64,000 nt of DNA from Cinnamomum chago (Eukaryota; Streptophyta; Magnoliopsida; Laurales; Lauraceae): NCBI GenBank assembly GCA_038049695.1, contig CP142453.1:125711001-125775000 (forward strand). Reading direction: 5' to 3'. Below the pieces are notes generated by a model, which was not told where the DNA came from, did no database searches, and was given only the letters and a program-made list of their open reading frames with translations. The translations under genes and the position numbers were made by a program. Positions 25,529 through 39,100 of the stretch are shown here, piece after piece (position 1 is the stretch's first letter; each line of letters starts with the position of its first letter).

Positions 25529-27385
25529 TGTTAGGAATTTTGTAGATTGCAATTTGATGGATGCATTATCATTCTAGCATCATTTGATTTACACACATAT
25601 GCATTGATTTAGAAAATCTTGAAATCTTGATTTACACATGCATTGTTTTTAAGATTTGTAAAAGTATTGATTTATGTATGTTTTGTTTTTAAACTTGGAT
25701 GCATTTGTTTTTTAAAAAGAGTTTTAGAAATCAAGCAAGCATTTGATTTTAAAGTTTTGAATCATTTTAAGCTTTTTATGTTTCATGTTTTAAAAACCCT
25801 TAGAATGTTTTAAAACATGTTTTTCAAGCTTGATTTAGTGGCAAAAAAATTCCCACAAAAAATACCTTCAAATATGCAATTTTTGGTCCCAGGGGGTCGA
25901 CCGGGTCCTTTACTGCAGGTCGACCGGGATAGAGCCGTTAGCCCTTTTTCAAACGGTCTGTTTTTTTACCGTTGTGAAGGCCAAGTCGACCGAGTAAGGG
26001 CCAGGTCGACCAGGGGACTAGCCGTTGGACTGTGTTGGCTATAAATACTAGTTCATTCCTTTGCCAAAAGTTAATGATTTTTAGACCTTCCTTGAGAGGT
26101 TTTGAGGCAAATCAAAGAGAAATGAACTAAGGGATGAAATGGGTCATTAGGAAAGCGAAAGCTTGGATTAATGAAGTTAAATCACCAAGTAGGTTCTACT
26201 TTCCTTAATCATATGTTTTCATGCTTTGTTTTATTTTTGGTAAATCTTTTGTAGCATGATAAACTATGATGTGTTGTGTCCTTAACATGTTTTATGTTTT
26301 GGATGCATCACCATTGATTCAATCCAAGTAGTACTTTAATTGGTAAATCTAAGTAGATCATGTTAATGAAAGAATCTTTGAAATTATATGTAACATGATT
26401 CCTATACTTGGTTCAATCTATGGTTGTTGTTTTCCATCATAAGAAAATCTCTTTCAAATATATCTTATGTTTTGGATTCAACATCTTTACAATTCATATG
26501 TAACTTTGTTTTAAAGTTTAACAACATGTTTTGCTTTGATAGGTATATCATTTTTAAGTTGTTTTTATAATTACATATGATTTGTCCCCTTATTTCAATC
26601 AAATCTATTTTTATGTTTTATGAGCTACATTGTTGATTTGATTGACATCCCTATGCATCACATGTTTTGTTCTTAAAGTTTCACAACTTGTTTAGAATAC
26701 ATATGTATATCTTTTACAAGTTACTTTTAACATGTGATTAGCATTCTTTCCTCAATCATAAATGTTTTTATGAGCTAAAACTTTCAAAAGCCTTAGGCAT
26801 ACATTTATGAGCTTTCATTTTAAAAATAATTGAGGACATCATACATACACATTGAGCATTCATCTTTGCATTCATAGTGTGTGCGTATGAATTAGTTTTT
26901 CACTTCCATATCCGCCTAATTAAGAGGCATTGTAATGAGCTATAAATTGTATCTCCATCAAGTGTATTATAGACACTAATTAGAGAGATAACCAACTTAT
27001 GGTTGAAGAGGTTATTGCTTAGCCTATTGAAAAGCATAAATAGTGGAAATCCGGTGGGGTGTTGGATCACAAGTCGATAGTGGATGTAGGCATTGAGGCC
27101 GAACCACTATAAATCCTTGTGTGATGGTACTTGCTTTGTGGTGATTGTTTTTATTAAGCTTCCACATTTTATTTTATAATCATCACTTGTGACTAGTTTA
27201 ATTTAAAGAAGTTAAATTTGATTAAAATTAGTCATAATTGAAGCTCACCCTATTCCCCCCCCCCCCCCCCCCCCCCCCCCCCTTTAGGGTAAATTTGATT
27301 AAAATTAGTCATAATTGAAGCTCACCCTATTCACACCCCCCCCCCCCCCCTTCCCCCCTTTAGGGTTCGGATTCCTGGACTTTCA
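25529..27385. mobile_element. Solo LTR of a large LTR retrotransposon, with 5-bp target duplication
   Basis: The 1857-nt unit starts TGTTAGGAATTTTG and ends GGACTTTCA, i.e. TG...CA. It is flanked by the identical 5-mers TGGTG (25524-25528 and 27386-27390), the target duplication expected of an LTR insertion. Inside are GGTCGACCGGG repeats (25895-26020) followed by GGCTATAAATACTA (26036-26049), a likely LTR promoter, and near the end CTCACCCTATTC plus C runs, as in large Ty1/copia (SIRE/Maximus-like) LTRs. The superfamily is inferred from this look and not proven. No internal coding region is present, so it looks like a recombination remnant. Confidence 0.75.
27208..27365. repeat. 82-nt tandem duplication with a 38-base pure C run
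   Basis: The segment AAATTTGATTAAAATTAGTC onward through CTCACCCTATTC occurs twice (starting near 27210 and 27292). Each copy is followed by a C tract, 38 C at 27255-27292 and 15 C at 27336-27350, and then CCTTTAGGGT. It lies at the downstream end of the solo LTR. A 38-base C run is extreme and could be partly an assembly effect. Confidence 0.8.
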
Positions 27386-27390
27386 TGGTG

Positions 27391-29090
27391 AAGTCAACTC
27401 GTACCGGAATAAAAGCTTTAGAATCATCCCACTATTTGAGCTGATTTTCAATTTATGGGCCTCACTCCTTAAACTCCTGAATTATCTAAGGGAAAGTCTT
27501 CTTGTCCCGACTGGGCTCCCAGTCGGGACATGTAGCCTGACTGATTATCTAATTCAAGGACTTAGAGGGTCCCGGCTCGTCTCTGTGCTGTGTTGCCACA
27601 CAAGGGCGGACCTAAGTATTAGCACGCGGGTGCAATCACACCCACATGATTCGAGAAACCCCTTCATAAGATGTTGAAATATTTGATTTTATTACTTAAC
27701 ATCTTCACTTGACCATATGCACCATCCGAACGAACCACCCAAACAAAAATTTTGGGTCTGCCATTGCTGCCACATGTATAGAAAGATGTGACTGGCGTTT
27801 TTAGGTACCCCAACTAAGGGCCTGAGGACCCATCGAATCCACGCAAGTGGGAGAGCCCTTGGATGAGGGATGGAAGCTGTCACTTGTATTGTGTACGCCG
27901 TCGTGGTGAAAAATGGGTCTCTGGACAATGGTGGAGCCATACCGAAAACTGAATTAGTAATAAAGATGTGTACACAGACAAGACCCATTCCAAACTTGGG
28001 CCCAGGTTGCTTGAATGGAACCAATGGAGGAATTGGTTCGAACCGATTGTACCCAAACTCAGATCTGATTAAAGGGCGATCCTCTTGAGTATCTGACAAA
28101 GCACAGGCCCAATTTGAGGCCTGAATACTGTTATTTTGTCTTTAGAAAGCATTGTCCCATGGCTAAAAGAGCTGTACTTAAAATCGAAGTAGTATATGAC
28201 CATGCACCAGGCTTTGGTTCCTAGAGTACCATGTACGAATCTCAAGCTATATTTTATTTGGATCCGTACAATATACCATATATAGACCCATCACCAGATT
28301 AATCATATAGTCATGTTTTTGGTTTTTTTTTTATTTTTTTTTATTTTATCAAATCTCCTATTAAAGTGAAATTTGGCGCGAGAGGCACCATTAGTCAACC
28401 ACTTGAAGAACCAACCCCTTCTACAGCCATTAAAATTGAGACTTGAGAGCCACATATCAATGGACTAGAATGATGTAATGGGGTTGATTCAAATCCATGT
28501 ATTAGGGCATTACCTTTCAGAGATCCAAACCGTCCAATGTATGGCCCTACCATTACCACCTCTATCAAGCCTGAGCTCATTCACAATGAGATTGAAGAAA
28601 GCATTGCAAAAATACTAATTAACAATGAATTATTTATGAATTTATTATTAATTGGCATTTACCCTGGATTGAGTTTTAAGAGAAAGAAAGGTATAATTAA
28701 AGGGCCATAAACGTTGAGGCCACTACCTTCTATGTTGAGGCTATTAACCAGGAGTTTAGTGTAATTTTTTACCTAACCAAAATCCATGATTAGCCTTTCA
28801 ATCTCCACATCATCAAAAGGTTAGTATCTTTCTAGGGTATTCCATTGCTTCTCGGTATAAGATGTTGATTAATACATATTACCGCCGAAAAGAGGAACTC
28901 ATCAAAGTGTTGAAAAAGTGGAAAGGTCTGTCCATTCATTGTTTCACCATTTGTGTGTAAAGAATGGATTCTCTACTTCATCTGAACCTGAATATATAAT
29001 TAAAAATACTGATATAATAAAAATGACAGATATTAAAACCAACACCTACATCAAAATCACAGACATCTTTGTTTTCTGCTAGTTTCAATT
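27391..29090. other. Spacer, with a possible small MITE at about 27604-27765
   Basis: No gene is supported. GGGCGGACCTAA near 27604 faces TTTTGGGTCTGCCAT near 27750, an imperfect inverted pair of the kind found at the ends of small non-autonomous transposons. Open frames through 27692-28099 carry no recognisable domain. Confidence 0.35.
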
Positions 29091-29323
29091 ATATGCCTCT
29101 AACCCTTTCATTCATGACCCACAAATTTAACTTTCTCATATGAAAGAAAAAAATTTGACCCTTGATCCAACAGTCAAATCCATTTGGATAAGTGAAAACT
29201 CAATGGATCCAATGTAATTAAGGGGGTCCCAAGTGTGTGGATGCTTCACATAGATCATAAAGTCAGCCCCACTATGTTGTCCCTCACCTTAATATGGTGA
29301 GGGACACACGCACACATGAATAT
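29091..29323 (-). mobile_element. MITE fragment, inverted relative of the element at 62906-63266
   Basis: The reverse complement of this stretch matches 62906-63135 over about 230 nt. Shared landmarks in order are ATATTCAT(A/G)TG, CCCTCACCAT, TGACTTTAT, CATCCACACAC, CCAAATGGATT-like sequence, GTTGGATC(A/G)AGGGTCAAATTT and AGGGGTTAGA-like sequence. Only one terminal end is recognisable, so this copy seems truncated or more diverged. It lies between SIG1 and the 3' end of YAK1. Confidence 0.6.
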
Positions 29324-30122
29324 TTCCCATATATATAAAATTAGAATTAATCACATTTACACTTACTTCAAAGAAACATTTCATTAAAACCATGGCCAAA
29401 ATAACAGCCTAAAAAACACTGCCCACATAGCACAAGTATGACCAACGATTCCATCCATCTTTAATGACATCAAAATACAGGAGATTAAGTATTTGAAGAT
29501 GGAGAAGCATTCGGGTCAAAGAACTTTGGATGGAGGGAATAGGCAAGAATCATGATCTGCATTTGATACAATATATCCACTTAACGCATCCGTATACCAC
29601 CACCATGGAAAGGTAAACTGGCAAACCAAGTTGGCTACTGATACATCTGTGAAGCCTTAATATTTCAATGGACATACAGACATTTCAAGTCATGGGGAGA
29701 GTTAAATATATTGCTACCTTTTTAAGGAATCCAGTTAGTTGGCCTTCACTGGGGCCATCCACCTTCTCCAGTCCAGCAGCAAGATAAACCTCAGCAAAAA
29801 ATAAAAAAATCAGATGCTTTGAGATCATGAAAAACTCAGAACAGAGGCAGAGAATCTGAATTTTCCGGGTTTCACTCTGGATTGAGAGACAAGACTAAAG
29901 CCCTTGAATGATAAATAGGTTGATGACGTGACACTGAAAGAACCCTTCATGCCATAATTATAGCATTACATTGACGAATCATAATAGATGGCCAAAAGCC
30001 AAAGAAACATTTTCCAGAGACAGCATAAACAGAGGCGAATGGAATTTTGAGCACAAATGTCATTGCCAACTACGAATGCTGCAGTCCCCTACCCTGAGGT
30101 GTGTAGGAGCCAGCCTTCCATT
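29324..30122. other. 3' flank and probable 3' untranslated region of YAK1
   Basis: The stretch directly downstream of the YAK1 stop codon on the minus strand. No separate gene is seen, and the polyadenylation site cannot be placed. Confidence 0.4.
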
Positions 30123-33100
30123 TCAAGTTATACTTCCATAGTCCTTGCGAGCATGGGATGTTGGTGGAATGGTGGTAATGGGATGACCAGCTCTTCGTCC
30201 TGCAGCACAAGTCAAAACTGTTACTTGACAATGGATGGGCTGAAGGCAAGACAGATGCTATGGGCCACAAAACCATGCTTTTAAACAGATAATTTTTCAA
30301 AAAAGAGAGCCATTTTATACAGAACACCACCACTTGTAGCCTATATATCACTTGATTATGGTCAAGTATCACGTGCATCAAAGATCAGATTTGAAAGATC
30401 ATAGGAACCCCAAGTTCCCAGTGTATGGGCATGGCAATGATTGACTACAACTCACATTAATGTTAAAAATATACCCAAAACTATATCTGAAGTTGCCTTC
30501 ATCACACATTTGGAAATTGGTATGATTACTTTCTCAATTCTTAACCATTAGTATGTGTAGGTTCCAATTTGAGCGTTTCAGTTTTACGAAGGACCTGATT
30601 ATCATATCTTCTAGCCTTCACCCAGTAAAATCTAGGTTCACATTGAATTAGTACAGTGACACATCCAAGTCCAGAGTCATCAGTACACATTAGAAATACA
30701 TGCAGGCTCGTAGTCACCGATGAATAGACACCAATCCACTGGTTTTTGGCAAGAAGTCATCCAGTAAACTGAGTAATCTTCCACAAATGTGCAAGATACA
30801 CAAGTCTCAACTCGCAATGTCATGTTTCAGTACACATCTAAACTAGTATGTGGGTCAAGATGAAGTCATACAACATAGTGCTCAAGAATATCCTCACTCA
30901 AACAATACTTGGTGACTTCCTTGGAAAGAATCAGTATTCATGTGAACAACATGTATACAGAATAATTAGTTTTAACATGAATGTTCAAGGTACAAGTTAA
31001 AATGTTAAATGAAGAAATTCTATCACCCTGAAATTAATTAAATGCAATGACAAGAATAAAATAACTATGGGCTCATTTGGATGCATGGAATCATGCCATA
31101 CAATCCATGGAAGTAGATTAACTAAGTGAATGGAAAAGAAGCAATTTGGTATTCTATGCTGGGTAGGGCCACTGACTAAAACAATTCCACAGAATTCTCA
31201 GCAAGTTCAGGTTCCTCCCGTCCATATAAAAGTGGTAGTTCTCTAGAATTTGCATATACAATAGGGGATATCATGGACATCAGAATTTCACACATCCAAA
31301 CAAAGATTCAGGAATATTATTATGGCCCTAAATGATATACTTCTGCTAAGGATGATGCAATGTCAAGTAGGTAAGTACCCCATGGTATTCCATTTGCGAA
31401 TGTACTTGTGCCACGAGAATGTGGACCGGCAGTGATACAGCTAGCGTGAGATGCCTGTCCCTTCAGATTATTACGCTCACCATGGCCAGATGTTGACTGC
31501 ACATAGTTCAACCGCTGAACTGGTTGATGACCAAAACGACTGGGATAGTTTTGTGACGATTGAGGAATATGATGCAAAGGCTTTGAGAACGTACGGGCAT
31601 AGCCAGCATGCATATCATGCACTGAAGTGGGGCTGCCCTCTGGATGTGAAAATGCTTGAACCGGCCCATTTGTTCTGTCAGCACACAAAATCATCATGAA
31701 ATTTAAGCCTTCCAAGATAAGCAAGCTATAAACTTCTATTAGTTTTCTTTTCTTAAATAGTCAACATCAAAGTATGACTAGTTAAATTGTCACCAGGATT
31801 TTTAAAAAAAAGAAGCAAAATACACTTGAGCCAATAATGCTTCTCACTCTCTGTTTGGAAAACATGTCACAAGTCGCAACAAGGATGCACCTCAGGATCT
31901 ATCAGCTAATACTAGCAAATCCAGTTCTACGAACTACACATGGTCCTTGTAAATAGTAAGAAATCTATTCATATAAAGTAAGTTTCATTTTATTGCTAAA
32001 ACTTGGAACTCCCCCAGTTAAATGTACTCAAATCATATCAAAAGTTCAACCCAAGAAATATTTTTATCACCTAACAATCATTTTCAAAGGTTCAACCCAA
32101 GAAATACTTTTATCACCTAACAAAGTGAGTAATTCAAATTAAGTGTGCCTTCGGATGTATTTTGAAAATTTGTATTTTGCAGATAATAAATAGAAAAGGT
32201 GCCATACAACTAAAACAGTGGTGAACTTGTTGTTAGGTTGTGGTCATGGCTCACAATTTCTAGTTAAAGAGTTGAGCACTGCAGAAGGATTTAAAACATT
32301 GTTACTTCATAACTTAATAGACAAGCCCATAAAGGTCCCACCATAGGCTTACTTACGAATTTGATGCAGTTACACTTGCATGATTCATGAGTCACACTTT
32401 ATAATTCACTAAGTCCACTTGGACAAACTGGGGGGACCGAATGGTGGCCCGGCCCCCCCAGACGTCCGTTGGATCCCAGAGGCCCAGTTTGTCCATGTAG
32501 CATGACTCTTTATAATTTGCACGACAGCAATGACAATCCTTGTAATGACCCCAGCCCACTACCAGTATAATATTGCACGCTTTGGCCCATGGGCCTCATG
32601 GCCTTAAAATGAGTTATACTGGGTTGAGTCAGGTTGCCCTTTTAAAGCCCAGGGTTAGGATGCTCCCTTTCCGATGTAGGACTTTCATTCCTCACCCCCT
32701 TTTGGGAATCAAGGTGGAAATGCAGCCCAGCTTGGGGTTCCAAACCCTTGAGGTCTCACACCCTCTCACACTAGGAGACAGATCCATCCTTGGCTGTGAT
32801 AACATTTGTAACAACCCAACCCACTACCAATATAATATGGCACACTTTGGCCCATGGCCTCAAGGCTTTAAAACACATTAAATTGGGTTAAGGCTAGGTC
32901 GCCCTTTTATAGCCCAGGGTCAGGATGCTCCCTTTCCGATGTGGCATCTCATTCCTCACCCCGTTTTGGGAGTCAAGGCGGAAGTGCAGCCCAGCTTGGG
33001 GTACCAAACCCTTGGGGTCTCACAATCCCCAAATCCTAGGTTCAACAGTATGCGTTGCAATTTCTTTTAATGCCTCATTATTTGGTATGATCAGAAGACT

Positions 33101-36100
33101 GTTAGTTAAATAGGTATACAAATTACGCCCTTGACAGTTGGCAGTTTCCATCACTTCATATTTAAGGACTTCCATGTTCTTTCTTTGATTAGGATTTCTG
33201 GATTACCAGTTATTATAATAAAAGTATGAACCGTGATTTATCAGTTAAGAGATCAATTACTAGAAGTTAGTTTAAAAACAGCTTTGAAGCAACTACTATC
33301 TATAAAATAGCTTTGATGAAACCGCTATTCATGCATGTAAGGCTGTGGATGCAGAGACTATTGATAATTTTGAGTTATTTTAAGATAGATGAAACTTGAT
33401 TCTTGCCGGGATTCCCAAGTACTTTCCAATGTGAAATAACAGACTTTCTGTGAAAGCCTGGCCATGAGGTCTACTTTTGAACATGAATTGACTATAGGTA
33501 TGAGACCTGGCATTGCTTGGTGTCTGCTGCTGCTTGATAATTTGTGTGAGATTTTTGCAACAGCCATCAATATTAATTTATTATTATCTCAAACTCTACT
33601 CTCAATATATTTTCTAATCAAGCTTCTAGTTGTCACAGGGTATTTTTATACGGCACCCTTTCCCTGCTTGGATTTCTAAAACTAGCTTCAGTTCTACAAA
33701 GTACACATGGTTTCAATAGAATCCCCTTTTTATCCATCAAAAGAAAAAAAAGAAAAAGAAATGATGCTTGCACTGGTCATTCAAAATCAAAGTCATCTAT
33801 GTAGACTATAGTAACTGATGGCAGCAAATCAGCCCTAATTTTATTTTGCATTCCATATGCAGTCTTGTGTTGCTTTGAGTTCTAACTGGCATACAAATCT
33901 GAGTTCAACACATCTGACTATTGATTAGACTCTAGTAACTTCAGACACTGTTTTTTTGCAGGATTCTGTAACAATTTGTGAGAATTCAATGCTGAATGAG
34001 TCAGACCTAAGATCCTTTCTCTTTAGTTGAATGAGATATCTAAGATTTAATCCTTACTTCCCATATCAGAATTGTCTGAATTGAAAAGAGCTGAAATCAA
34101 CATGTTTCAGACCTCAACTGGATGACAACTAGATATAGAAATTGACATGAATTTATGGAACTATTAGTCTATCAAATGATGTTTGAGTTTGATATACGCC
34201 AGAAAGTATAAAAAGATTTTTTTTTTTTATTTACATAGGAGTTGCTCATACAAGCCGATTATTTCATTCCATCAGTCCTCCCATTAAGCAAGTATCAACC
34301 AAATCATCACTAGCTTAAAATTAAGTCATTCAAGAAAGCAAATACTTCAAAGCGCAAAAGCAGTATACCTTTGGTTGTTTGACACACAATTTGCACCTGA
34401 ATGCGACAGATTGCAACTACGGCTAAATCTTCTTACTTCACCCATGACACTTGCAGAATCCAATGCATGATTAGGCTGCATACCATTTGTAACTCCAGAG
34501 GTATTGGAGCTAACATCAGAAGTGTCTTCTTCAAAAAGAAGTTCATCGCTGTAACAAAAGTGGCACGCAAGTAAACACCCAAACTAACTTAATACTAGCA
34601 ATATTCAGCGGCAGCACATACTGTTTTCACATTGAACATCTCATTATGACCAATTATTTCACCAAAGAATCCCATTGAGGAACCCAATAGTGCAGATGAA
34701 TAGAGTACACAACAGAAAGCAACAATATCATAAATGTTTATCTAAAAACAAAATATTAAGAGTGAATTAGAAATATCCATCACCATTATTTTTAATATTA
34801 CAATACGGCAGTCATCACAGGGCTTCCAAATGAAATGAGCCCGAACTGCGCAGAAGTCAACTTTGGTTTTTTGAAAACATTAAATTTAAAAACTCAGGTG
34901 AATTCGTAGCCCCCCTTCCACTCATAATGATGATCAAATTGACAACACGCAAACTAGGTAGAGAAGTCCAAAAAAGACTAGAAACAAGGAGTTGAATTCT
35001 TAGCATGAAAGGGGGGAGTTTTGCCTACTTTAGGAACCCATTATCCACATGGGACCACATGTGAACCAACTGGAGAGCCACAATGGTCATCCAAGCCTTT
35101 TGGCCACCCCATGCCTATTTTTCTTTAGTTACTTTCTTGTTCTTTACAACACTTAAGTGAGGGGCCATCAATAATTAAGTTATAATGGCTAGGATCAAAA
35201 CATCTAATGTTTGATCCTACGACTAGTTGCATTTAGGACAACATTTTTGTGTGCGAAACTAGGATCAAATAATCCCAATGCAGGATATTTAACATTTATA
35301 TCCACAGTTGGACAGATCTAAGAGAAGTTTCCTTACATAGGATTTTCTTGTGCTCAAGGATCCACAGGTATATACTTTTTCAGTCTGTATACACAACAGC
35401 TCTTCTTCACCAAACTCCATCTTGTTTAAGATTAAATCCAAGAAATTCCTATCAACCATGTCAAAGGCTTTTCCAAATCAAGCTTACATAAACTCCCAGC
35501 TTGTTCTCTTTATGTCTTGAGTTCAAATACTCAAGAACAATTAAAACAGTACTTTGCTTAGTCAGCCTTCCACAAAAGCCCCTCGCAACTCACAAATGAT
35601 TAGTGGAATGCTTTCTTCAGACAATTTGGTAACAGTTTAGCTAGAATCTTTAACACATTGCCCATTGGAGTGATAAGCATAAATCTCTTAAAGAAATATT
35701 CCCTCGTTCAAACAACTTTTTGTTCAATTTTCATGTATAAGTAATTAATCAAGATGGTTGTTGACTATTGCTTTTGCTGAAACAGAATTTTATACTTTCT
35801 TTTTGAAACCTAGGGTTGGACATGCCACCTTACTGAGAGAAAAGATAGGTGTGAATCAACACTTACGGTGGATATCTGCATGTGGCTATGTGAGATCATT
35901 CTGTTTTATTTGTTTGGGGTATTTGAGTACCAATTCAGTTGACTACACAGAGATGCATAGTGTCAGATAGCCTTAATCAGTGAAACTATGCTACATGGCA
36001 TTATAGGAAACAAAACACTGGGATGAAGTATGTATTCTGCAGTATACAAAACAACAAAGATAAGAAGTAACATTTAATTTCATTTAGAAACCTGAACACA

Positions 36101-39100
36101 AGAGACATTTGAGGAATTCCTAGCAGAAGGGAACCTTAACCTTCCTGGAAAAAATTACATATTGCATACCACAATAACAGAGTCATAGCCACAAAGTTAT
36201 GTATCATGAATTTTCATCATGAGTGATTTTTTTGTTTGCCCTCCTTGCAAATATCATTATTTAATCATGAACGTGAGTTAGCCTTTTATTATAATTATCA
36301 AATTTGCCTGTGAATCCTACAAAACAACTGGAAATATTGTTCCAACATTATGAAAGCAAGAGTTCTGGTTTCAGTCTTTTAGAAAAGAATCAGACAGCAG
36401 TTCTTTCTGAAATATAGATCTATCAACCAAGTACTTAGTCTAAATTAGGGAACATTGTCCTTCAAGAAATTCAACCGAGGATCCAAGAGAATCCCTAAGC
36501 TACATAGACATTTTCTAACACGTATAGAACTTGGTGATTCATATGTTTAGTAGAATAATATAAGCACTTAGTTGAGAAAGAGTTTCCAGAGCCCTTTGCA
36601 ATAGTGTTACCGCACACATTCTATAACAGCGAACGGATAAAAATTAACCTGAATGGGATGAGATGCAACTTTTAACTTGAGAGTAGAAACATATGATCAT
36701 GTAATATGCAATGATAGATACATTCTAGACTTACCTATAATCAGGAACCCAATCTCCAGGGTCAAGCGGTGATGTACTGCATTCAGGCTTATCATAAGGT
36801 TCCAAGGTAGGTGCTAACCCAACTTGGAAACCATGTGCAGAGGATAGATGAACATTTTGATGCGAAGACAGCCCCGAAGAGAAAACATTTCCACCCCTTT
36901 GAAGCCTCCAGGTAGGAACGTTAGAAGCTGATTGCACAGTATGAGAAGAATCTACATACCCTCGAGAATTCCCCTCAGGTTGACTATGGCTCATGACATC
37001 AATATGAGGCCCTTGCCAATGTTGAGATAATGGAATCTCTTGAGGCTTTCCAGTGTATCCCAAACTTCTTCTCCTGTTAGATTGAACACCTGTTGCCGAT
37101 TTCCCTAAAGGGGATGCATGAGCATTGCCTCTTGCTGGAGATGATGGGCCATATATTACAGGAGAGCCAGCTGAGGCATGAATTTGGGAGCTTGGAGGGG
37201 TAAATTGTGAGGGACTAACTCCAAGGGACATTGGCCCAAAACTACCAGTGGATGGACTCACACCAAACCCATGTCCATGAGATAGTTGAGAATTTCTCCA
37301 CCTTGCATCTGGACATGTGCCAATGACTAATCCTCCTCCCTGTCCCTGGGAATTCAACCCAGATGTTCTGGCCGGAGAGTAATGCATATACATACTGTTA
37401 CTGTCCCCATAGCTTCCATAGCTGCCTCCAAAACCAGCACCATCACTATAGCTTCCATGGCTTCCCAAGCTAACATAGCTACTGGCAAGAGAGAAAGGAG
37501 CAACCTGAAAGTGGGGGCTGTTCTGAAAGTGACCTTTGACATTCGCAACCTACCAAACAGAATTTACAACCCTTACATGCACAAACTGGAAAGTTGGAAG
37601 TAACACCACTTAAAGTTACTAGAGAATTTAATGTCATAGTCTTTGGTATCAGAACCACTAGACAATTGTAATAAGGATAGGAACAACAAGGACTAAGATA
37701 ACAAAGATTTCCACTATTCAGTTTCGATAAGTTTGAAAATAGCAATCTGTAAAGGGATGAGACAATGACCTGAGGGGAAAGACCAGCAGCAAACCAATGC
37801 CCTCCTCCTGGATTGTGGTCCACTGTAATATTCTGGCCACCAAACTAAAAAACACATGCCATTAGTTACCATAATTTTATCCACCCAAACCGGTGCCATG
37901 GGCAGTGTGAAACAGAAGTGGGTTTTCTTAGGGTTCCCTCTGAAAGACACATTCATGGGCTGTACAAGTTCAGTCACACACTGCAGTGAGGCAGAGGGTT
38001 CATACTGCGTGCACATGTAGCACAAAGTATCTACCTATTCAGCTCTTAGAACGCTTTGCAAGAAAGAAAGCACATCCTACACCCATCAAGTGGTTCAAAA
38101 CAAACATACGAAAAATAATATAACCAAAGAGATAAGGCGCAGGAGTAAAAAAAAAAAAAAAAACCTTGCATAATAAATATTCATAGATGCATCAGGAATA
38201 CACTTACATTGCGAGGTTTCTCTGGGAGAGGTTTATAAGGGCATGTGAAATGTTCCCCAGTTACGAAAGGATGCTGTACAGCCTACAAACAAAATGTTTA
38301 CCAACATCAAATCCACCACTTTAAAAAGTCGCTAAAGTTGCTAACAGAAACATCTAAATGAAAAATATCCTAGAGGAAGTTTCATAACCTGCAAAGGTGA
38401 CCATCGCTTCACAGGATCAAACTCAAGAAGACCCCTCAAAAAATCAATCAGTGCTAAGCGGGTTAGATTTTCTGCACATGATGGAGAAACATTAAACATG
38501 ATTTAGTAAATATTTAGCATATGATCACAGAACCAGGATTACTATGACACTAATGTTTTCTTAAATTTTTAAATAAGAATCGAGTGCTAAGCGGGTTAGA
38601 AAAATTCTTAAATTTTTCTTAAATCAATCAGTGCTAAGCGGGTTAGATTTTCTGCACATGATGGAGAAACATTAAACATGATTTAGTAAATATTTAGCAT
38701 ATGATCACAGAACCAGGATTACTACGACACTAATGTTTTCTTAAATTTTTAAATAAGAATCGAGCAGCTAACCTTCGGAGATCTCTTCATCAGGCAAGTT
38801 TTTTCGATGAGGATAATTTGCAACAATGTCTTCAAGCTTCACATAATTGAAATACCTCTTCCCTATTACTGGTTTTTTTGACTCATTCTGAAAGGAAAAA
38901 CCAGAAAAATGAAATACAAAAGAGAGATGAGAAGAAAATCCACAATGCCACAATGTAAGCATTTCATATATCATAAGGAGATTACACTTACAGCTTCGTA
39001 TTCCTCTTCACTTCGAATTTGAAAAACACTTCTACCTCCACTGTAGACTTCACCATCCTCCAAGCCGTGGACACTTCCAATGCACTTAAAGAACTTGGGT

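Noticed and set aside
27692-28099. A 135-codon minus-strand open frame as a gene
   Set aside because: No domain, no splice or promoter context, and composition like the surrounding spacer; an overlapping plus-strand frame exists too.
32541-33024. A Cassandra-type TRIM
   Set aside because: I see no 5S rRNA-like promoter sequence in the repeats, and Cassandra elements carry one.
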